This document shows positions 25,490 through 34,010 of a DNA stretch of 64,000 nucleotides, piece by piece. Position 1 is the stretch's first letter. The number at the start of each line of letters is the position of its first letter. The translations under genes and the position numbers were made by a program. This stretch comes from Amycolatopsis suaedae (lineage in GTDB: Bacteria > Actinomycetota > Actinomycetes > Mycobacteriales > Pseudonocardiaceae). The notes below the pieces were generated by a model, which was given only the letters and a program-made list of their open reading frames with translations, was not told the origin of the DNA and ran no database searches. Where the stretch lies: positions 62,001 through 126,000 of the forward strand of contig NZ_SFCC01000013.1 in NCBI RefSeq assembly GCF_004214935.1. The letters run 5' to 3'.

Positions 25490-25556
25490 ACGTACTCCGG
25501 CGGCCCAGCTACTCCCCCGTTGCGCGCCCGCTTTCTCAATTCCTGCGCAATTCCCG

Positions 25557-26543
25557 TTACGCCGCGGCCTGGACGGCGCCCGCGGTGAAGTGCCGCCGGA
25601 TCCGCTCCCGCCACTGCTCGTAGGCGGGCTGTGGCCCCCGCTCGTCCGGCGCGACCGCCGTGCCGTCGGCCAGCTCGCGTGCCGCGTCGACGGTCAGGTC
25701 GGCGAGCACGGCGGCCGCGCGGCGGGTGTGCGGCGGCACGAACGACGCGTAGGTGCGGGCCTTGGCGGCGAACACCGTGCCCAGCGCCAGCTCGGCGTGG
25801 TGCTCTCCGGCCCGGCGCCGCAACGTGGTCAGGCCGGTGCGGTCGCACCCGCCGGCGAACGTCGCCGCCAGGCCGACACCGCTCCACAGGTCGGGCCGCC
25901 GCCGCTCGGCGAAGCGGTCCACGGCGTCGGCGACGGCCACCGGGTCGCCACCGTGGATGAACCACAGCGCCCGGCCGATGCCCTGGTCCACCGCCCGCGG
26001 GAAGTAGTCCTCCCGGCCCAGCCACGGGTAGGGCCGGGGCTCCTCCTGGCCGTCGACCCACCGTCCGGTGTGGAAGTAGGCCAGGTCGAAGCCGTACCCG
26101 TCGACGGCCAGCCAGCTCATCGTGGGGTGGTAGGGCGATCCGGTCAGGTCCGGCAGGACCTTCTTCCACAGCGGCCTGGGCAGGCGGGCCATGGCGAACC
26201 CGATGCCGATGTAGGCGAGGAAGATGTGCTGCGCACCGGGACCGGTCAGCAGTTCGGCGGTGCGGTCGCGCCGCCCGCCCGGCATGACGTCGAGGACGGT
26301 GCAGGCCATGGTCGCGCCCTCGTAGGCGAACCCCCGCTGCTCCGGCTCCACGAGCGCGAGCCTGCGTTCCAGCTCCCACAGCGAGGGCGCGTCGATCCCC
26401 CATTCGAAGCCGCAGATCACCGCCCTCGGCACGCTCTCCAGCCGCTCGGTGGCCGGCGTCGGCGTGACGGGGAAGCCCCGCCCGGCGAAGCTGACCGACC
26501 GCAGCGACGGCGTGAGCAGGCGCCTACGCAGCAGGCCGAACAT
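25557..26543 (-). CDS. Second DUF1702 protein (E2/E3-like paralogue)
   Basis: A 328-residue paralogue of the neighbouring DUF1702 protein, sharing LLRRRLLTPS, GFAYEGATMACTVLD, GIGFAMARLPRP, VDQGIGRALWFIHGG and GVGLAATFAGG. The start ATG has a GGGAGG site and lies inside the 3' end of the AraC gene (20-bp overlap). Many enediyne clusters carry two proteins of this kind side by side, so the pair may act as a heteromer. A 67-bp gap separates it from the E3 gene. Confidence 0.9.
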   Translation of the reverse strand: MFGLLRRRLLTPSLRSVSFAGRGFPVTPTPATERLESVPRAVICGFEWGIDAPSLWELERRLALVEPEQRGFAYEGATMACTVLDVMPGGRRDRTAELLTGPGAQHIFLAYIGIGFAMARLPRPLWKKVLPDLTGSPYHPTMSWLAVDGYGFDLAYFHTGRWVDGQEEPRPYPWLGREDYFPRAVDQGIGRALWFIHGGDPVAVADAVDRFAERRRPDLWSGVGLAATFAGGCDRTGLTTLRRRAGEHHAELALGTVFAAKARTYASFVPPHTRRAAAVLADLTVDAARELADGTAVAPDERGPQPAYEQWRERIRRHFTAGAVQAAA

Positions 26544-27450
26544 CGTGCACCTCCCGGATTCCGCCCGGCGCCGCCACGGCCCGCAGCCGGGGCCGCCCGG
26601 CGTGCATGTGGTTCGCGGTCGGGTACTGCCGGCCCGCCAGCGTGATGGCGATCGGCGGGTCGGTCGGCCGCGGCGCACGCAGGCTCAGCCTGGTGACCGT
26701 TCCGCTGCCGCGCCGCACCACGCAGCGCGCGCTGCCGACGGTGAACGGTGTGACGGCCGGACCCGGGTGCTCGGCCACCGCCATGACCACCCACTCGCCG
26801 TCGGGAACGCCCTCGATCACGAAGTCGGTCGAGCCGGCGTCGCTGCGCCCGGTGAAGGCGACCGGCCCACGCTGCGGAACGGCGTCCGGGAACACCCCGA
26901 TGACCAGGTTCGCGGCCGTGCCCGCCACGTCGACGTGACCGGTGACGACTCCGCCGCCGGAGGGTGCGGGGACACAGCCGACGTTCGACTCGCGCAGCTG
27001 GTGCACCGAGGGAACCCGGCGCAGCCGGGGTGACAGCGCGATCAGCAGCTCACCCACCTCCGGGTCACGGAACTGCGTCGGGGTCATGCCGACCGCGCGG
27101 GTGAACCGGCTGGTGAACGTGCCGACGCTGCTGTAGCCGACACCGCACACGATGTCGGAGACGGTCAGCGAGGTGGTCAGCAGCAGCCGCTTCGCCTCGA
27201 ACAGCCGGACGGCGGTGAGATAGCGGCCCGGCGTCACCCCCACCGCCCTGGCGAAGATCCGGGAGAAGTGGAACGGGCTGACGTAGACCTCCGCGGCCAG
27301 TTCGGTCAGCGTGAGCGGCTCGAAATAGCGGGCGTGCATCGCCGAGATGGCCTGGTGTACCGCAGGCCGCAGGCAGGGCTCGGGCTCCGTCCGCGCACCG
27401 GGGTCGGCCCCCCTGGCCTGGCCGCGATCGGCAACGTGTAGTTTCACCAT
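26524..27450 (-). CDS. AraC-family regulator 2, first gene of the enediyne run
   Basis: A 308-residue paralogue of the regulator at 5734. Its AraC helix-turn-helix pair occupies residues ~30-135 (YVSPFHFSRIFARAVGVTPG, VGYSSVGTFTSRF). The C-terminal extension shares VPDGEWVV and the GVFPDAVPQRGP loop with the other copy. It is the promoter-proximal gene of the long minus-strand operon, overlapping the next gene by 20 bp. It therefore probably controls its own operon. The divergent neighbour across 412 bp is the second response regulator. Confidence 0.87.
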   Translation of the reverse strand: MVKLHVADRGQARGADPGARTEPEPCLRPAVHQAISAMHARYFEPLTLTELAAEVYVSPFHFSRIFARAVGVTPGRYLTAVRLFEAKRLLLTTSLTVSDIVCGVGYSSVGTFTSRFTRAVGMTPTQFRDPEVGELLIALSPRLRRVPSVHQLRESNVGCVPAPSGGGVVTGHVDVAGTAANLVIGVFPDAVPQRGPVAFTGRSDAGSTDFVIEGVPDGEWVVMAVAEHPGPAVTPFTVGSARCVVRRGSGTVTRLSLRAPRPTDPPIAITLAGRQYPTANHMHAGRPRLRAVAAPGGIREVHDVRPAA

Positions 27451-27862
27451 TTGTCGGATCCTCGAGTCAGACGAATTCTTCCTGTGCCCCCAGCGAAGCC
27501 GCGGAATGTTGCGCGGCACTTGACGCTCGATTGAGCCGGCCGGAAAACACCGCATTCGCCGGACAGCACAGCAGGCAAGGAGAAATAAATTCGTTCACCG
27601 AGCTTTCTTTTCCGCGACGGTGAAATTACTCCAAATGGCCCCTAGCTTGACCGAACAGATGCACCGGGTAACCGTGCGACCACGGCTACGAACCGTGACC
27701 ACCTGCGGAGATAATTACCCACAAAGATCCACAATCACCCTCGTCACCCATTCGTCGCATCGCGGCAACGCGGCGAAAATGAGATATTTCACTCACGGAG
27801 AATCACGTAGACTCCGCACAATAGCTGGGGCATCTGGGGTTCGGGGAGACAGGAGGAGCAGG
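27451..27862. promoter_or_regulatory. Divergent control region of the enediyne operon, 412 bp
   Basis: No gene is supported here. The DNA is clearly less GC-rich than its flanks (runs such as GGAGAAATAAATTCG and AATGAGATATTTCAC). It separates two regulator genes firing in opposite directions, so the promoters of the whole enediyne operon and of response regulator 2 should both be here. TTGACG-like (near 27520) and TTGACC-like (near 27655) hexamers occur, but neither has a convincing -10 partner. Confidence 0.6.
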
Positions 27863-28468
27863 ATGATTCGCGTCCTGCTTGCCGAAGACATGCACATGGT
27901 ACGCGGCGCACTCGCCGCGCTGCTGAATCTGGAAAACGACATCGAGGTGGTCGCCGAGGTCGCCGAAGGCGACAAGATCCTTGGTATGGCTAAGGAAACG
28001 AAACCGGACGTCGCCATCATCGACATCGACCTGCCCGGAAAGGACGGGCTGACCGCCGCGGCCGAGCTGGGCAGGCACGTGCCCTGCTGCCACATCCTGG
28101 TTCTCACCTCACTCGGGCGGCCCGCGACGGTGCGCCGTGCACTGAACGCACGCGTCAACGGTTTTCTGCTCAAAGACGCTCCCTCGAACAAACTGGCGAA
28201 CGCGGTGCGTTCCGTGGCGATCGGGCAACGTGTCATCGACGGGGAACTGGCCCTGTCGGCATGGGAGGCCGAAGAGTGCCCTCTCACCCCGCGAGAAGTC
28301 GAAATTCTCCGCCTCGCCGCAAACGGTAGCCAGGTTTCCGATATCGCCGCCAAACTTTTCCTGTCCACCGGCACAGTACGAAACTACCTGGCGAACGTCG
28401 TCACCAAGCTGAACGCCCGTAACCGGGTGGACGCCATCCGGATAGCCAACGACTCGGAATGGCTCTGA
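27863..28468 (+). CDS. NarL/DesR-family response regulator 2
   Basis: The 201-residue protein is the same length as regulator 1 and matches it closely end to end (MIRVLLAEDMHMVRGALAAL). It has phospho-acceptor Asp54 in AIIDIDLP, LLKDAPSNKLANAV and a LuxR-type helix-turn-helix with LTPREVEILRLAANG and GTVRNYLANVVTKL. A strong AGGAGGAGC site precedes the ATG. No kinase gene is next to it, so the double kinase at 2178 is the natural candidate partner. It converges on the SagB-like gene with only 7 bp between stops. Confidence 0.93.
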   Translation: MIRVLLAEDMHMVRGALAALLNLENDIEVVAEVAEGDKILGMAKETKPDVAIIDIDLPGKDGLTAAAELGRHVPCCHILVLTSLGRPATVRRALNARVNGFLLKDAPSNKLANAVRSVAIGQRVIDGELALSAWEAEECPLTPREVEILRLAANGSQVSDIAAKLFLSTGTVRNYLANVVTKLNARNRVDAIRIANDSEWL

Positions 28469-28475
28469 CGCGGGG

Positions 28476-29897
28476 CTAGCTTCCGGCGTCCAGAACGCAT
28501 TCGCCGATGCTGACCTCGGCGGGCCAGGACAGGCGCAGCGCACGGTCGACGCGGTCGCTCGCGTCGGCCGGGACCGGGTGCGCGGACAGTCCCATGGCCT
28601 TCGCGGTGAGGTACAGGGTCTGCTGGAACGCGCCGAGGTGCAGCAGCGCCGCGGCGTAGGCGGCGGGCCCGAGGACGTGCGACACCCGTTCCATGCGGAC
28701 CGTCACGGTGATCACCGCGGCCGGCCTGCGCTGGCCCGCTCCGGCCACCATCGCCATGTCCAGCAGGGCCGCGACGTCGGCGGGATCGTCGTTGACCAGG
28801 GTCAGGACGTGCTCGGCAGGGTCGTAGTGGTGAACGGCCCTCGGCACACCGGTGCAGTCGTTCGCGGTCACGTACAGCTCGAGTTCGTAGAGGTTCGCGA
28901 TGCTCAGGTACGGGCGTTGCGTCGCCAGCCGTCCTGGCCCGGCGACCGGCGAGGCGGTGCCGACCGAGCGGACCCGCGCGGACCGGTACAGCAGCTCGCC
29001 CAGCAGCGCTGCCGTGACCGGTGCGCCGGTGAAGGGCGGACAGCGGTGGTCGGACTCCAGCAGTGCCGCCAGGGAGGGTTCGTCGGCCGGGAGGTCACCG
29101 AGCGCCGGGACGGGCAGGCCGGTGCGGCTGCCCGCCGGCGGGCGGCGCAGCAGCGGCGGCTCGCCCGGTTCCGACCGCTCGGCGGGCCCGTTCGACGGGC
29201 GGGCCCTGCTGTGCACGTGGAACAACAGCTCGTGCGGCTCCCACCTGGTCAGCTCGGGATCGGTGTCCTCGTCGAACCGCGCGCCGCCGTCCCCGACCAG
29301 CACCACCCCCGCCGCCGCCAGGTAGGCGACGACGTCGGCGACGACATGCCGGGCCACCCCGGTCCGGCCGGCCAGGTCGGTGATCGAGGCAGGCGTGCTC
29401 AGGACGGCGGCCACCCGGGTGGCCGCGCTGCGGGCCAGCTGGACCCGGAAGTGGCTGCGCGGGCATTCCAGCACGAGCAGGCCGCCCACCGGCCGCAGCA
29501 CGGCGAACCGGGACAGCCGCACCGGCACGTGGTCGGGCACCGGCCGCGGGGCCAGCGGGGGCGCCAGCCCCACCGGCAGCACCGACAGCAGCGGCCCCCG
29601 CCCGTCCCGCAGTCCCAGCGAGCGCACGACCGAACCGCTGAGCCGGTCCAGTACCCGGGTCAGCACCGGCGACTCCGGCGGGTCGGTCGCCGCGGGCCTG
29701 CGTGCCGGGGAGGTGACATTGCTGAGGCTGATCGGGCCGAGTGCCATGCGGCGCAACGACTCCACCACGACGGGTGCCGCCTCGCCGATCTCGAACTCGG
29801 CCTGCCTGGTGACCACGACCAGCCTGCCGTCGTCGCTGACCTCGACGAGGGTGTCTTCGGTGAGCGACCACAGCGGCATGGTCTCCGGCGTCGTCAC
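28476..29897 (-). CDS. SagB-like azoline dehydrogenase of a TOMM synthetase
   Basis: A 473-residue protein. The C-terminal ~230 residues are a nitroreductase-fold, FMN-dependent domain of the SagB type (RRPPAGSRTGLPVPALG, LLYRSARVRSVG, YLSIANLYELELYV, HLGAFQQTLYLTAKAMGLSA). In TOMM pathways this enzyme oxidises azolines to azoles. The N-terminal ~220 residues include a winged-helix-like stretch (ITDLAGRTGVARHVVADVVA) that may dock the cyclodehydratase. The GTG at 29897 was chosen for its GAGGAG site; a GTG at 29921 overlapping the YcaO stop is possible. It is co-transcribed with the YcaO gene. Confidence 0.85.
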   Translation of the reverse strand: MTTPETMPLWSLTEDTLVEVSDDGRLVVVTRQAEFEIGEAAPVVVESLRRMALGPISLSNVTSPARRPAATDPPESPVLTRVLDRLSGSVVRSLGLRDGRGPLLSVLPVGLAPPLAPRPVPDHVPVRLSRFAVLRPVGGLLVLECPRSHFRVQLARSAATRVAAVLSTPASITDLAGRTGVARHVVADVVAYLAAAGVVLVGDGGARFDEDTDPELTRWEPHELLFHVHSRARPSNGPAERSEPGEPPLLRRPPAGSRTGLPVPALGDLPADEPSLAALLESDHRCPPFTGAPVTAALLGELLYRSARVRSVGTASPVAGPGRLATQRPYLSIANLYELELYVTANDCTGVPRAVHHYDPAEHVLTLVNDDPADVAALLDMAMVAGAGQRRPAAVITVTVRMERVSHVLGPAAYAAALLHLGAFQQTLYLTAKAMGLSAHPVPADASDRVDRALRLSWPAEVSIGECVLDAGS

Positions 29898-29917
29898 GGA
29901 ACGGTGCTCCTCGCGTG

Positions 29918-32158
29918 TCACAGGAACAGGGGGTAGGGGTTGAGCTGGGCGTACGGCGTCGGCCCGGCGAGCCGGCCCAGCCGCACGGGCACGTCGAACA
30001 GGCGGCCGGGGGCAAACCGGGCCCAGAACGACCGCAGGCCGGGCACCAGCACCTTCGCCACGGGCAGCCCGATGTCGGGCCGGGTCTGGTCGAGCACCAG
30101 CGTCTCCATGCCGTGCCCGGCGAGCAGGGTGACCAGGCGGCCGACGTCGTCGCGGACGTCGGCGGCGGGCTCGTACCGGAAGTCGGCGGGAACGCGTCCC
30201 GGTACCTCCGCCAGCGGGCGGAGGTAGGGCTGCCCGCCCGCGGTGGCGTGCTCCAGCCACCGGTTGGCGTCGGGGTCGTCGAGCGGGCGGCCGTCGTCGA
30301 GGACCACCGGCAGCAACTGGTTCAGCTCGCTGACCGCCCGGCGTGCGGCGATCACCGGGTCGAGGTGTGCGCCGAACCCGAACAGGATGCGCTCGGCGCC
30401 CGCACCGGTGCGCCGGGAGACCGCGACCATCACCGGCACGCCCAGGTCGGCGGTGACGTCGAGGACCCACAGCTGCCTGCCCAGGCCCGCGTGGTGGCCG
30501 GGCATCTCGGCCAGCCAGCCGTCACCGAACGCCGCGAGGTCCACCCCGGGCACCGGCGTGCGGTTGTACCACCACAACGCCACCGCGTCCCGCTCGATCA
30601 GCTCCAGCAGGCCCTGCAGGATGGCGTCCTCCAGGCTGCTGCCCGCGGCGGTGCCGTTGGAGTCGGCCCGGACACACCGCAGGCCGCCGTCGTCGGGCGC
30701 GCCGTAGTAGAGCAGGCCGGTCGGCAGCAACCGCTGCCGCTGCCGGGTGAGCGACCACAGCGGGGTCCAGTCCAGCTCGGCCCCGGCGTCGAACGGCTCG
30801 CACACGTGCTGGAACGCGGCGTGGTCGCGGTTCCACTCGCGGCGGTCGCGGTACTGGCGCTCGGAGTAGAGCAGGCAGTCGTTGGGGTGAACGGCGTCGG
30901 CGCCCAGCGACCGCAGCGAGCCCCGGATCCGCAGCTCGTCGCCCTGGAAGTTGCCGGAGTACCGTTCCACGGCTTCGCACAGCGCGCCGACCTCGGCGTC
31001 CAGCGCGGTGACGCCCTTGCCCCCGTTGGCACCCCGCAGGCAGGCCCGCAGCTCGTTCATGCCGGTCAGGCCCCGGACCACGTTCGGGCCGGACCGGAAC
31101 GCGTTGGCGAACGCGGGACTGCGCGGGTCGGCGCCGACCTCGGCGACCACCCCGGTGACCGGGCTGACCAGGTGCCGGTAGCGGTCGAGGACCTGGGCGG
31201 GTGTGGACGTCCGGTGCCCGCCGGTGGACCCGGCGATCTTGCGGGCCTGCCGCAGCACCACCGGCTGCCGGGTGCGCTCGGCCACCAGCCCGGGGTCGCC
31301 GCATTCCGGGCACTGCGGGCGGCGGCGCAGCTCGTGCACCGTGCCCCGAAGGTCGAGGGAGTCGAGGACCCACACGCAGTCCTGCCCCGGGTAGCGGTAC
31401 CCGGCCAGCCACTTGGTGATCTCCAGTGCCACGAGGTGGGCCGCCGCGGCCGTCAGCGGGGGTACCGAGGCCACCGGTGCGGGCGCCGGGCCGGTGTGTC
31501 CCAGTTCGGCCTGCACACACGCCTCGGCGTGCCGGTGGATCCACAGCCTGGCCGTCAGGCAGTGCCAGCAGGCCGACTCGCCGGGGCGCAGCACGGGGCC
31601 GAGCCAGACCTCGGAGCCGACCGGCTTGGCCAGCAGCCACGGGGTGCCCGCGGCCCGCTGCGCCGCGTCGACCTCGGCCAGCCGGGGATCGAGGTAGTCG
31701 GCACACAGGACCAGCGTGAGAGCCGGGCCTGCCTGGTGCCGCGGGGCGAGGTCGAGCCCGGCGCCGAGCAGCGCGGTCTTCACGGCACCGGCGTCCACCT
31801 CGTCGCCGAGGGAGACGACGTGCACTCCCCCGGCCGGCGCGCCGGCGTCGATCCCGCAGGCGTCCCAGTAGGCGGCCGCGCGCCCGTCGGTGACCTGATC
31901 GTCCGGCGCGCGCACCGTCAGCAGGTCGGCTTCGACCAGGCGGGCCAGCAACGCGGCGACCTCGTCGTGTCCCATGCCCGCCGGCCGCGCCCGCACCACG
32001 CTCGCGAAGTCCCTGGTGCCGTCCAGCAGGGCCGCGAGGGCGGCGATCTGCGCTCCCCGCATGGCGACGACACCCCGTTCGGAGAACAGGTAGGCCGCCT
32101 GGCCCGGATCGACCTCGGCACGCAGGTGGCGCCGGAAATGCAGCACCCGGTCGCTCAT
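29918..32158 (-). CDS. TOMM cyclodehydratase, E1-like/YcaO fusion
   Basis: A 746-residue fusion. The N-terminal ~330 residues are the Ocin-ThiF/E1-like leader-binding partner with two zinc Cys pairs (CWHC near 197, CPEC near 283). The rest is a YcaO ATP-dependent cyclodehydratase (SSLEDAILQGLLELIERDA near 520, DSNGTAAGSS, LFGFGAHLDP). It ends in a proline-containing tail (QLNPYPLFL), like the C-terminus that matters in other azoline-forming YcaO proteins. Such enzymes cyclise Cys, Ser or Thr in a precursor peptide to azolines. The ATG at 32158 has a GGGGAGG site. No precursor lies beside it; the 57-residue peptide at 5306 is the best candidate. The SARP gene is divergent, 223 bp away. Confidence 0.93.
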   Translation of the reverse strand: MSDRVLHFRRHLRAEVDPGQAAYLFSERGVVAMRGAQIAALAALLDGTRDFASVVRARPAGMGHDEVAALLARLVEADLLTVRAPDDQVTDGRAAAYWDACGIDAGAPAGGVHVVSLGDEVDAGAVKTALLGAGLDLAPRHQAGPALTLVLCADYLDPRLAEVDAAQRAAGTPWLLAKPVGSEVWLGPVLRPGESACWHCLTARLWIHRHAEACVQAELGHTGPAPAPVASVPPLTAAAAHLVALEITKWLAGYRYPGQDCVWVLDSLDLRGTVHELRRRPQCPECGDPGLVAERTRQPVVLRQARKIAGSTGGHRTSTPAQVLDRYRHLVSPVTGVVAEVGADPRSPAFANAFRSGPNVVRGLTGMNELRACLRGANGGKGVTALDAEVGALCEAVERYSGNFQGDELRIRGSLRSLGADAVHPNDCLLYSERQYRDRREWNRDHAAFQHVCEPFDAGAELDWTPLWSLTRQRQRLLPTGLLYYGAPDDGGLRCVRADSNGTAAGSSLEDAILQGLLELIERDAVALWWYNRTPVPGVDLAAFGDGWLAEMPGHHAGLGRQLWVLDVTADLGVPVMVAVSRRTGAGAERILFGFGAHLDPVIAARRAVSELNQLLPVVLDDGRPLDDPDANRWLEHATAGGQPYLRPLAEVPGRVPADFRYEPAADVRDDVGRLVTLLAGHGMETLVLDQTRPDIGLPVAKVLVPGLRSFWARFAPGRLFDVPVRLGRLAGPTPYAQLNPYPLFL

Positions 32159-32381
32159 GGTCGCACCGCCTCCCCGGCGCACCGCACGCCGCTTGATGGG
32201 ATCTTGCTGCGCGCGGGCCGCGGCGCCCAGTGTCCGGCTCACCGGTCCGGCATGTGAATTTCACATCCGGCCGGGCGAAACGCACGCGGCCGCTGGTGGC
32301 GGACTCACTGTTCGCCGACCGCGGCGCTCTGCCACTGTCGATGCCGAACCACCGTGGCCGGAACCGCAGGGGGCATGCGAC

Positions 32382-33203
32382 ATGCACACGGGAGACGCAG
32401 CGATCAACTCCGCTCGGCGGCCCCTCACCGGGCCGGACGAGGTCACGTTCACCTTGCTCGGCCCCGTGGAGGTTCTCCGTGACGGCGCCGACCACGCACC
32501 CACCACGCCGAAGGTGCGCCAGCTGCTGGCGCTGCTGCTGACCCGGCCCGGTGAGGTGATCCACATCGACTCGATCATCCAGGAGCTGTGGGCGAACCGT
32601 CCGCCGCGCAGCGTGCGCACCACGGTGCACACCTACGTCCACCACCTGCGGCGGATCATGGAGCAGCTGGGGTACGCGCCCGACGCCGTGCTCGTCACCA
32701 GGACGCCTGGGTACCAGCTGCGGATCGCACCGGCGCAGGTCGACGTGTCCGCCTTCCACCGGGAGTGCCAGCAGGGCCGGGACCTGTTGCGCCGGCAGGA
32801 ATTCCTGGAGGCCGCCGCCCGGTTCCGGGCGGCGCAGGCGGTCTGGTCGGGCCCCCCGCTCGCCAACGTCCATTGTGGACCGTTGCTGACCGCTTACGGT
32901 GTGCAGCTGCTGGAACAGCGCCGGCACGCCCAGGATCTGCGGATCGAGGCGGAGATCAGTGGCGGGGCGCACCGGGAGCTGATCGGCGAGCTGCGTGCGC
33001 TCGCCGCGGCCAACCCGCTGGACGAGGGCGTCCACGGCCAGTTGATGCGCGTCCTCGGCCGCAGCGGCCGCCGCTCCGACGCGATGGCGTCCTACCGCCA
33101 GCTGCGCGCCCGGCTCAACGAGGAGCTCGGCGTCGAACCCTGCGGGGAACTCCAGCTGCTGCACCGGCAGCTGCTGTCCGACGGCCACCTCAAGGCCAGC
33201 TGA
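32382..33203 (+). CDS. SARP-family transcriptional activator
   Basis: A 273-residue AfsR/SARP protein. An OmpR-like DNA-binding domain occupies ~22-110 (FTLLGPVEVLRDG, KVRQLLALLLTRPGEVI, WANRPPRSVRTTVHTYVHHLR) and a bacterial transcriptional activator domain ~115-265 (VDVSAFHRECQQG, LDEGVHGQLMRVLGRSGR). The ATG at 32382 follows AGGGGGC. SARPs normally activate the cluster they sit in by binding direct repeats ahead of target promoters. It is divergent from the TOMM genes and is followed by an HxlR regulator, so the TOMM and enediyne units are likely targets. Confidence 0.92.
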   Translation: MHTGDAAINSARRPLTGPDEVTFTLLGPVEVLRDGADHAPTTPKVRQLLALLLTRPGEVIHIDSIIQELWANRPPRSVRTTVHTYVHHLRRIMEQLGYAPDAVLVTRTPGYQLRIAPAQVDVSAFHRECQQGRDLLRRQEFLEAAARFRAAQAVWSGPPLANVHCGPLLTAYGVQLLEQRRHAQDLRIEAEISGGAHRELIGELRALAAANPLDEGVHGQLMRVLGRSGRRSDAMASYRQLRARLNEELGVEPCGELQLLHRQLLSDGHLKAS

Positions 33204-33236
33204 CCGGCACCACCCGGCAACGACACGGAGGAACGC

Positions 33237-33923
33237 ATGACCGCTCGCACCTACGGACAGTTCTGTGGTCTGGCCCGCGCCATGGAGATCATCGGCGAAC
33301 GATGGTCGCTGCTGGTGATCAGGGACCTCGTGCTGGGCCCGAAACGCTTCACCGACCTGCAGCGGGGCCTGCCCAAGATCGCGCGGAGCATCCTGTCGGC
33401 CCGGCTCAACGAGCTGGAGGAGGCCGGCGTGGTCCGCCGCAGGGTCCTGCCCGACCTCGACGCGGCCGTGGTCTACGAGCTGACCGAGTACGGCAGCGAG
33501 CTGGACCGGATCCTGCTGCAGCTCGGCCTGTGGGGCGCGCGGTCACTCGGCGAGCCCGCGGCCGACGACGTGTTCACACCGGACGCCGCGATCCTGTCGC
33601 TGTACACGACCTTCCGCCCCGAGGCCGCGCTGGGCACCGCGCTGACCGTGGAGATCCGGCACTCTGCCGAGCTGATCGTGCACGCGCGGATCGACAACGG
33701 GGCCATCAAGGCCGACCGGGGCCCGTGCGCGGACGCGGACCTGGTGATCAAGCCGCGGGGCATGGCCATGCTGCTCCTGCTCAACGGCGGCCTGTCCGCC
33801 GCCGAGGCGCTGGCCGGCGGGCACGTCGGCATCGAGGGCCCGGCGCAGCACCTGGAAACCTTCACCCGGCTGTTCCACATCGCGGCGGCCCCGGCCCGGC
33901 CCGAGGGCCTGGTGGTGCACTGA
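33237..33923 (+). CDS. HxlR-family regulator with SCP2-like domain
   Basis: A 228-residue protein with an N-terminal winged helix of the HxlR type (ERWSLLVIRDLVLGPKRFTDL, LPKIARSILSARLNELEEAG) and a C-terminal SCP2/sterol-carrier-like domain (~125-225) that may bind a hydrophobic ligand. A GGAGG site precedes the ATG; the gene follows the SARP gene by 33 bp and ends before two hairpins. A ligand-responsive repressor is a reasonable guess, with a pathway lipid or polyene as effector. Confidence 0.87.
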   Translation: MTARTYGQFCGLARAMEIIGERWSLLVIRDLVLGPKRFTDLQRGLPKIARSILSARLNELEEAGVVRRRVLPDLDAAVVYELTEYGSELDRILLQLGLWGARSLGEPAADDVFTPDAAILSLYTTFRPEAALGTALTVEIRHSAELIVHARIDNGAIKADRGPCADADLVIKPRGMAMLLLLNGGLSAAEALAGGHVGIEGPAQHLETFTRLFHIAAAPARPEGLVVH

Positions 33924-33940
33924 CCCGCTCCCGCGGCGCT

Positions 33941-33993
33941 GCCGTGAAGGGGGCCTTCACGGCGTCTCATGCCGTGAGGGCCCCCTTCACGGC
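33941..33993. terminator. Two tandem hairpins after the HxlR gene
   Basis: The first hairpin is GCCGTGAAGG-GGG-CCTTCACGGC (33941-33963, 10-bp perfect stem). The second has arms GCCGTGAGGG/CCTTCACGGC (33971-33993, with wobble). They lie 18 bp after the stop at 33923. They probably end the SARP-HxlR transcript and share the GTGAAGG/CCTTCAC core of the repeats at 1063 and 15791. Confidence 0.65.
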
Positions 33994-34010
33994 AATGGTC
34001 CGCGGCTCGG

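Noticed and set aside
27620..27862. Longer start for response regulator 2
   Set aside because: The receiver domain starts at the ATG at 27863, which has a strong AGGAGG site and matches the paralogue exactly; the upstream stretch is the regulatory gap.
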